Positions 57,533-64,000 of a DNA stretch of 64,000 nt are shown piece by piece; position 1 is the stretch's first letter, and each line of letters begins with the position of its first letter. Both the position numbers and the translations under genes were made by a program. Origin of the DNA: Psococerastis gibbosa (taxonomy: Eukaryota; Arthropoda; Insecta; Psocodea; Psocidae); contig OZ020484.1 in the NCBI GenBank assembly GCA_963971405.1, positions 29,410,770 to 29,474,769 of the forward strand. Reading direction: 5' to 3'. The notes under the pieces were generated by a model, which saw nothing but the letters and a program-made list of their open reading frames with translations, searched no databases and was not told where the DNA came from.

Positions 57533-57832
57533 CTAACACTAACTTAGCCATGTCGGTCCACTCATCGGCGGGTGGCTCTTGAAAGACCATGAGGGCATCG
57601 ACGAGCCCTAGGACAGAGTCGAGCAGTTTCACAGACGTCTTCTTCTCAATGTCTTCGTTCGGGTCGCCCACCACGAGGTCGTAGACCCAACGCAGCAGCT
57701 GGGCAGCGTTCTCTGAGTGCGCTGCGCTGGGTTGGCCGCTCTCGCGCAGGTCCGACAGCGCTGCCTGGACGCCCATTTCCAAAATACGGAGCTTGAGCGT
57801 CAGATGTGATATGTACAGTTCATTGTTTAAGC
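57533..57832 (-). CDS. NBEAL: Neurobeachin-like protein, internal exon C
   Basis: This exon is 300 nt, entered in phase 1 after a cttgcag acceptor and left in phase 1 at a GTGAGT donor. It begins LNNELYISHLTLKLRILEMG and continues with VQAALSDLRESGQ, then ENAAQLLRWVYDLVV, then KLLDSVLGLVDALMVFQE and DEWTDMAKLVLG. These blocks are strongly conserved in the neurobeachin family (ENAAQLLRWVYDLV and the VLGLVDALMVFQ block). They make this the most diagnostic exon for the family call. The high GC of the exon, against AT-rich flanks, also supports coding use. Telling NBEAL1/2 from NBEA/LRBA would need a full alignment; I favour NBEAL because of exons E to G. Confidence 0.88.
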
Positions 57833-58599
57833 CTGCAAGTAATGGGGAGGTGAGTCACAACTGTGAAATCCTTGATAAGGTGGCAAATTGGCAATTTTTA
57901 TAAGTTACGATAGGCTATCTTTAAGCCTTTGCTCGATTTAAGCTGCGTAAAAATATCGTAGGCTACTGAAAACATCTCTTAAATTATTATTTTAGAATTT
58001 TTTAAGCCCCACTTCTCCTCCCTTGGTCCCCAAACCACAAAATGACACCCCTAAACTGGCTGAATAGCTTAGTATACTTCCCTTCACAGACAGAATCATT
58101 AATGAAACCACAAGCGTGGTCCAAAAGCTATAGTATAGAGGACTAAACCTAAATACTACCTAATTGTCCATGCTGGCCACGGGTAAGTCATCCGGCTAAT
58201 GCATGGTCCATGGATATAGACTAACGTACTATACTATAATATGCAGCAGCATTCTCAAGGGGCAGCACTTCCTTAGTAACTTTACCATTCGAAATTATGT
58301 ACGAGGTGTGTTCAAAAAATAACGGGAATTTTCGTTTTTTGAAAAAAAAATTTTATTATATACAGTAATTAGTATTGGCGAAAAATCATTAAGTTAAGTT
58401 GCAGGAGAAGGATGTGTGGATATCGTAAGGTTTTTAGTAGACGACGATTTTGATGTTAATGCTAATAATAAATACGAGTATGAATAGGGAGCGCTGCATT
58501 CTGTTACAGATCAAGGTTATTTAAAAATCGTTGAGTAAAGAGCTGTCCTATAAATATACTGTACATACTGCATATACAGTATATCTATGTGTATGGTTT

Positions 58600-58742
58600 T
58601 TTTAATGACCTCATCAGTCGCCTCTGTAGGCGATTCCGTAATGCTTGTTTTGTTGAGCAATGATCCTATTTCCGAACGTTTGCTGTGTAGACTCGCACAA
58701 GTACGAGCCACCAACTACCCTACCGACTGTAGTACGTATTGA
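58600..58742 (-). repeat. SINE family B, old diverged copy
   Basis: TTAATGACCTCATCAGTCGC, GTAGACTCGCACAAGTACGA and CCACCAACTACCC match the family order, but other blocks have drifted. Confidence 0.6.
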
Positions 58743-60376
58743 TAATTTAACAATGAGGTTGGGAAATTAAAAATTCTGCCATTATAGACATACAGAACAG
58801 TCAGCATATTTACGTCAGAGGTGCAAGACTCGAGATAAAAGACCGAGTGTGTGCTTAAGCCCGCACGGCAGAAGTGAAAACTTCATTGGCAATCCCAATT
58901 AATTTATAATATGTATATAATAAATAATATTAAGTATTATGTAGTATTAATGTATTATTAGGGATCGTGTTCGTAAAGATTGAATGAGAAACAAGTCAGA
59001 AATTAAAGTTAATATTTATTAAATTCGATATAAATCAAATTATTTTTTACGATGTTTCTTTAAGCATGCATTATTAGCTAATTTTCTCTTTCGTTTTAAT
59101 TCGTCATCAAGTTTGTTATTCTGATCCAGCATCGTCGATTTTCCAATCTAAAAAGACAGTAGACAGTAGTCCTCCATATCTCATATTATTATAACTGTTA
59201 AAATAATTAATTAAATAATTATAATTGTTAAAATAATTGTCATTACGTATCAATTATAACTACAGGTTTTAATTTAATAAAGACAATTAAGACGTAAGAA
59301 TTGAATATATTAAAAAATAATTTGATTTAAATAGAATTTAATAAATATTAACTATAATTTTTGACTTATTTCTCATTCAATCTACGATCCCTAGGCATAC
59401 ACACTCGGGTTTTTTCAATATAATATATTATTTTTTCAAAATGTTGTATTTTTCAATATTACCAATCCGTTAAAAACACGCACGAGTCTCACAATGTAAA
59501 ACAAATAATTGTTTTAAGTAGATAAGTTGTTTGAATTTTTAAAATAGATAATAATAACGCGACCGAAAGAGACCGATTTTTGTTGAAAACCTAACCCCCC
59601 CCCCCCCCCAAAGACAAATTTTGTGTTCCACTCGTGTTTAAGGGGTGAAGGGGTCATTTTGAAAATATGTATTTATACTCGTTTGAAACCTTAATTCATA
59701 CTGCTTCTAATGAGACATTAAAAATTAATTTCGGTTGAAAATTACAGGCTGTGGAATTTCTTTACTCTATGCATGTAATTTGGAAGAGTACCCTTTGAAT
59801 CTGTTTTCCGACGAAACAGTGATGGCTTACCAACTGACCTGGGCCTGAACGAAGACACGGATAGTAAAACTGAATACATATCTAGAAAGAGTAAGGAAGG
59901 TGGAAAAGAACTAAAGTAGTTTGAAGTTTTCAAATTGATATTAACACCTCCAAAAACGCGGCTGAAAAAGGCCTATTTTCAATTAAAATCGGCAACTTTT
60001 GGCGCACCTCCTCACGTTACCTCCCCCCAAAGTCGAACCCTTTGCCCTATCACAACAAATATAGCATGGCCTGAAAAAGGAAGAATATACGAAGAAATGG
60101 GCATAATTTAAATTGAGATAGGCCTTCTACATCTGCACAAAAAGTTGCTTTAAACCCGCCCATGCAATTTAAATGCTAAAATCTGTGTGTGGTGCGCCTC
60201 ACTCTATCGAGCATGTCGCATGTCGCGTGTCGCGTGTCGAACCAGTCCAAATCACTACCCTGCTAAAATCTGTGTCTAAAGACTTTTTCACTTCAACTGT
60301 GTGTGTGTGTGTGTGTGTGGTGCGCCTAAAGAAGTTTTCATTTCAAAAAAAGGGAAAAACAGGAATAGCCTCTTTA

Positions 60377-60813
60377 GGCCCTGTACACACATGGACAATT
60401 CTCGCATCCGCGTTTTGCCGACGTCTTTTCCACTGTAGCCAAAGGGCTAGCTAAAGATTTTGTCGATTTCGGAAGCTGGCCTGAAACCAACAGCAGGAAA
60501 GTGCACGGTTTTCCTCTAGACACGCCAGACCATAGACATCATGGAATGTAGACTCTGTGGGTTTGCACCAACCATTCACCAAGCTCTAATAATAATAAAG
60601 TCTTTATTGAAAAAATAATAATGTAGATGCAGCGAGATTAGGGCCTATGGCACTCTCTTACACCTAACTGTACATATCAACGATAGTTTAATTGAAATAT
60701 AATTTTGTAAACTACATTCATACCGAATATCAGTCATTATCTATTCCTATTTCCTACAGTGGAAAAGACGCCGGCAAATCGCGACTGTGAGAATCGTCCG
60801 TTTGTACCCGGCC
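60377..60813 (+). mobile_element. MITE family 3, TTA-flanked, with an inserted repeat
   Basis: 437 bp. The left end is GGCCCTGTACACACATGG and the right end is the inverse of GGCCGGGTACAAACGG; arms of about 60 bp are roughly 80% alike and end in GTCTTTTCCACTGTA. TTA lies on both sides (60374-60376, 60814-60816). The repeat at about 60588-60680 sits inside it. Harbinger-like by its target site. Confidence 0.72.
60588..60680. repeat. Dispersed repeat family F, copy 2
   Basis: TAATAATAATAAAGTCTTTA, GAAAAAATAATAATGTAGAT, GGCACTCTCTTACACCTAAC and TGTACATATCA. It is nested in the MITE at 60377-60813. Confidence 0.65.
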
Positions 60814-60927
60814 TTAGACAACACTACAATATCATGATAGCTTGATACTTGATATAAGCTTGATAAAACATTCAAATTCCACTTAACATTAGTAAATAAA
60901 ATAAAATAACTTTGTCAAGCATTACTC

Positions 60928-61012
60928 AAATATATTTAAAGCGACTGGTTTCGGTACTAGGTCATCGGCAGGCTACAGAGTAAAACCGAAACCATTCGCT
61001 TTAAATATATTT
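60928..61012. repeat. 28-bp inverted repeat with 29-nt loop
   Basis: AAATATATTTAAAGCG at 60928 and TCGCTTTAAATATATTT at the far end frame CTGGTTTCGGT / ACCGAAACCA; one mismatch over 28 bp. The loop (60956-60984) includes GGTCATCGGCAGG. GTTTCGG...GGTCATC cores of this type are scattered in insect genomes as repeats. Confidence 0.85.
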
Positions 61013-61196
61013 TAGTAAATAATTGACTAAGTAATTTTATTTATTTACTATGACGAATGTGAATGTGGAAAATATAACTGAAACTACTCAACATTTGTTC
61101 CGATAGTTCTATTTACCAGCCCTATAAAACAAAAGAATCAAAGTAAATTTTAGCTCAAGTGTAACGACAATAAATTCAAAATTTTTTTTTTCAAAA

Positions 61197-61652
61197 ATGT
61201 CTGAAATTGATATGATTCTGGCGATTAACGACTTAAACCACATTAAAGCAGCCTCTTTAACTAACATTTATGAAGTTTTACGGAGCAAAAAGCAATATCT
61301 CAAGGTAAAAGATGTACGCAAAATGCTTAAAGCCGGAACAGAACAAGGGTTAATCAACTCAGAAAAAGGGAGATATTCCATTGCAGAAATGCCTTCAAAA
61401 CGACGGGAACGAGGCATATTCATCCGCTCGCAAACCAAAAAGAACTTCAAGAGTAGAAGAACTGCTACCCCGTACAAAATTAAGAGGAAAACACAACCAA
61501 AGGCGAAACAGCAGAAGTCACCCAAATTGGGGAAAGAAACGGAAAACGCACATGGTTCGGACAATGAGACGGACGACCCGGAGCCTGTACCTGAACCCTG
61601 CTCGAGTACCTGCAACTTGAATGCAAGCAATGGCATAGAACCGGTTGTGTAG
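61197..61652 (+). CDS. Small basic protein with winged-helix/histone H1-like N-terminus, single exon
   Basis: A 151-residue intact reading frame with start context tcaaaaATGT and stop TAG. Residues about 5-65 look like a compact winged helix: a first helix (MILAINDLNH), ASLTNIYEVLRSKKQYL, the helix VKDVRKMLKAGTEQGLI, and a wing-like GRYSIAEM ending. Residues about 66-115 are very rich in Lys and Arg (KRRERG, KIKRKTQPKAKQQKSPK). The tail is acidic, then Ser/Cys-rich (NETDDPEPVPEP). Globular domain plus basic tail suggests a nuclear, DNA-binding, H1-like protein; this is inference. It is intronless and sits in the NBEAL intron between exons C and B, opposite strand, so it may be a retrocopy or an insect-specific gene. 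A weak AATACA lies at about 61678. I do not recognise a named orthologue. Confidence 0.6.
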   Translation: MSEIDMILAINDLNHIKAASLTNIYEVLRSKKQYLKVKDVRKMLKAGTEQGLINSEKGRYSIAEMPSKRRERGIFIRSQTKKNFKSRRTATPYKIKRKTQPKAKQQKSPKLGKETENAHGSDNETDDPEPVPEPCSSTCNLNASNGIEPVV

Positions 61653-62072
61653 AAGCTATCATGTTGATAAAATTTTGAATACATTTCTTTTACCGTTCTG
61701 CAGTCCTTTCTTTGCGTGTTTAAGTTATCTCTAAATGAAATATTAATAAGGAAAGACAGTAAAATGCAAGCGGCTGCGATGAAGTTAATCAGACAGAACA
61801 GTTGAAGCTACGAAACTTATAAAAAATGCTGTAGATAACTTTTATACATTTTAGTTTATTAATAGTCTTATTTATTATTATTACTATGATTATTTTAATT
61901 TTTGGTGAAGTAAAACAGAAGGTTATATTTTTTGTCCAAGTTCAGTTTTATAAGAAAACAAATACAAGAGTGGTATAAAAGCAAACTGGGCAAAGTCCTC
62001 AAACTTGTAGTTTCTGGCTTCGATGGATTCGTCCGATTGAAATCTATATGTTGAATTTATTATCAGAAGCTA

Positions 62073-62116
62073 AATCTGGCATAACCAGCGTAAAAGTACG
62101 CTGGTTATGCCAGATT
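62073..62116. repeat. Perfect 20-bp palindrome with a 4-nt loop
   Basis: Arm AATCTGGCATAACCAGCGTA (62073-62092), loop AAAG, and the exact reverse complement at 62097-62116. Intron of NBEAL, upstream of exon C. Confidence 0.92.
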
Positions 62117-62289
62117 AGGGTTTAGAAGCAAAGACAGGGCACTTAGCTACAGTATTTTTTGGCTGTCCTAAAAAATTAAGTGAAATGTACTTTGCCCCTG
62201 TGCCACTCTCACATGCTCCTGACTACAGCATCCCAAATAGAGCAGTGGTCAAGAATTTAAATCCTCTACCAGCCCTCAATCATATTTAC

Positions 62290-62453
62290 CTAATAAGTTG
62301 ATACAAGCCATAACTTGACCGCGCTGCTTCCACGCCTCCTTTGACGACCCATCCACACCTCTCCACAGAATGGTAAAAAGCAAATTGGCCACCAGCGAAC
62401 ACAGTTCTTCTTCTTTGTCTACCAACTTTTCTGCGTCCAACGCCTTCCATTCC
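62290..62453 (-). CDS. NBEAL: Neurobeachin-like protein, internal exon B
   Basis: The exon lies between a ttatttag acceptor and a GTAAAT donor and is 164 nt long. It enters in phase 2 and leaves in phase 1, matching its neighbours. The translation contains EWKALDAEKLVDKEEELC, then SLVANLLFTILWRGVDG, then SKEAWKQRGQVMACINLL. From family knowledge, the pattern of W, EEELC, LLFTILWRGV and W-x-RGQV is typical of the helical armadillo-like region of neurobeachin/NBEAL proteins upstream of PH-BEACH. About 870 bp of intron separates it from exon A and about 4.5 kb from exon C. The longer intron contains an unrelated plus-strand gene. Confidence 0.82.
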
Positions 62454-63326
62454 CTAAATAAACATATGCGACTGAGATAGACTGATTAAAAATATAATAA
62501 TAAGAAATTTTATCCTTCTGGGCATTTGCGGTCAGGAGGGCTCCGGTCAGCGTAGACCGGACATGCGCCATTTTCAGTGGCAACTCGGAGGCGGGTCGTA
62601 TGACCTGTGTGAGCCTGGAGTGGCCTGGAGTAATGACTAATAGTATAGCCTAATAAAACATGCAAATAGCCTCTTAGGGGTACTGACATATTGTGTCTCC
62701 AAAGATTTCGCGGACATATTTCTGATAACGTTAGCAATTGTATAGGACGTGTAAGAAGACAGGCACGCGGGGGAAAAGTGTGTCTGTGGATCCGATTATA
62801 CGCGGTTTGAAATATTCAAGCGAGCGCTAGCTTGCAATAAAGTCAGTTTTAACATAAATATGAAAGCAAAATTTGTGAAGACACAATATCTGTTACAAAG
62901 GCATAAAGCGGAGGCACAAGGAGGAGTGGAGGTGGCTCACATATCACATTCGGGGAAGTTGAGTTGATGACACTCAGAACAGACCGTCAGATGAAAAGGG
63001 ATAAGATTGGATTAGAAATGAAGTGTTGAGAAAAGAGTTTGGGAGGAAGAACTATTGGTGGAGAGGAGGGATGGAGACTGCAATGGTTCGAATATGTAAA
63101 GGGAATTGATAACAGTAGGTGCGCGAGGGAAGGACTGAAGGAAGAAATAGAGGGAATACGAAGAAAGGAAAGACCAAGGAAGAGATAAGAAAACAGATAA
63201 ACGACGATCTCAGAAGAAGGAAGTGGAAGTGGTGAATAATCAGAAGTGGAGAGACAGGAGGGAGTGAATGAGGTTCGCATATCCCATTATTTTATCCATA
63301 TTATTGATGATGATGATGATACTCAC
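62454..63326 (-). other. NBEAL: NBEAL intron between exons A and B
   Basis: 873 bp, GTGAGT donor and ttatttag acceptor. A purine-rich stretch (about 62985-63260, many GGA and GAA triplets) lies near the donor side. Nothing else is recognised. Confidence 0.75.
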
Positions 63327-63636
63327 TGTATCAAAATCTCGTCCATAGCCTTCGCCTCATCCTCGACAATGACCTCGGCCTCCTCGGGCTCCACCGAGAC
63401 GCTTCTTGACACAACTGACCCATCCTCTTCACTGCCACTGGACTCGTGGCCCACGTCCGAGGCCCGGCGAGGCGCCATTCTCGATCGCGCGTCCTCAAAA
63501 CTGTCATGGAACTCGACCGTTTTCTGCTTGATGGCAGAGTATGCGGACGCCACGACTGAACTCAGGTTGTCTGCAGCACTGTTGATGTTGTCTGTCACGA
63601 CGCCAGCTACCTCTTCGAATGCATTCGCTAGAGCAT
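63327..63636 (-). CDS. NBEAL: Neurobeachin-like protein (NBEAL type), internal exon A
   Basis: This is the first visible exon of a minus-strand gene for a neurobeachin-like BEACH scaffold protein; proteins of this family act in vesicle and membrane trafficking. The exon follows a tttttttag acceptor and ends at a GTGAGT donor, leaving two bases of a split codon (phase 2). It encodes about 103 residues: a stretch starting ALANAFEEVAGVV, then SAYSAIKQKTVEFHDSFEDA, then an acidic serine-rich linker (SSGSEEDGS, EPEEAEVIVEDEAKAMDEIL). The linker is low complexity, so the family call rests on the exons that follow, which continue in the same frame. Exons further upstream lie beyond the window. The exon limits are supported by phase agreement with exon B. 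Confidence 0.75.
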
Positions 63637-64000
63637 CTAAAAAAATGTAAATACATACAGTGCCGGGTTTGGCATTGTGGGGGCTCTTTCTCGGGCAGAA
63701 AAGTCTTATACCCTTACACGAATATTCCACTAGCATTTACAAAATAGAGACTCCGGATGCAAAACAGAGTAAGGCGATTAATCATTAATATCACAGCACG
63801 TTCCAATTTCCCGCCAAAGATGTTGACAAGTTTATTTATTTGCTTCAGTTATTTTAATCTAATCACTTATTGGGATTTTCAATTTTGCAACCCCATAGCT
63901 AAACCAAGTTTTCTTAGACCCATATTTATTAGATCCCAAAATGTATAAATCCACTGAAATCTCGCAGCCAAAAATCTCGACCATCACGTACAGTAGCCTT
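63637..64000 (-). other. NBEAL: NBEAL intron upstream of exon A (partial)
   Basis: Intronic sequence to the window end. The last 70 bases resemble the 3' ends of the two TIR elements at 39.3 and 46.4 kb. Confidence 0.6.
63931..64000 (+). mobile_element. Partial third copy of the GACA-tract TIR element
   Basis: GATCCCAAAATGTATAAATC, then TGAAATCTCG and TCTCGACCATCAC follow the same order as the right ends of the copies at 39.3 and 46.4 kb. It is cut by the window end. Confidence 0.5.

Larger units (their letters stand above)
57833..62289 (-). other. NBEAL: NBEAL intron between exons B and C
   Basis: 4457 bp. It holds a SINE copy, a TG microsatellite at about 60297-60320, a TTA-flanked MITE, a 28-bp inverted repeat, the small plus-strand H1-like gene and a perfect palindrome at 62073-62116. 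Confidence 0.75.

Noticed and set aside
60928-61012. A microRNA gene call for the 28-bp hairpin
   Set aside because: Size fits, but the core resembles a dispersed repeat and there is no small-RNA evidence; kept as an inverted repeat only.

Overview
The window looks like nuclear DNA from an arthropod, most likely an insect with a medium-to-large, transposon-rich genome. The evidence is AT-rich sequence, long introns with GT-AG splice sites, a BEL/Pao retrotransposon, many short dispersed repeats, and a secreted YGPP/YGAPS-repeat protein of the insect cuticle/resilin-like type. I cannot name the species or order from the sequence.

One large minus-strand gene frames almost the whole window. Seven exons (63327-63636, 62290-62453, 57533-57832, 56186-56344, 55425-55612, 4481-4630, 3992-4149) join in a single open frame with matching splice phases. 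They encode about 476 residues from the middle of a neurobeachin-like (NBEAL-type) BEACH protein, from an acidic linker to the segment just before the PH-BEACH module. Both ends of the gene lie outside the window. The intron between the fifth and sixth exons is about 50.8 kb (4631-55424).

That giant intron holds a second gene on the opposite strand: a secreted, tyrosine/proline/serine-rich YGPP/YGAPS-repeat protein of about 870 residues. Its first coding exon is only 24 nt (38276-38299). A 14.5 kb intron follows and splits the signal peptide, and the rest is one large exon (52761-55349). Its stop codon is 75 bp from an exon of the host gene, so its 3' UTR probably runs antisense across that exon. 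A smaller intronless plus-strand gene (61197-61652) lies in another host intron and encodes a 151-residue basic protein with an N-terminal winged-helix/H1-like look.

The rest is intronic and repeat-rich. Main items: a young BEL/Pao retrotransposon (11879-18395) with near-identical LTRs, a 5-bp target duplication and a late frameshift; at least four SINE-like families, three with tRNA-type B boxes; several MITE families with terminal inverted repeats, including a cluster at 50349-51033 and two TTA-flanked Harbinger-like families; LINE 3'-end relics; a perfect 188-bp tandem duplication; and two perfect 19-20-bp palindromes with 4-nt loops at 27685 and 62073.

No rRNA, CRISPR array or prokaryotic feature was seen. 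I see no convincing new multi-gene system. The most notable points are the nested antisense architecture, the composition of the repeat protein, and the palindrome and MITE structures.
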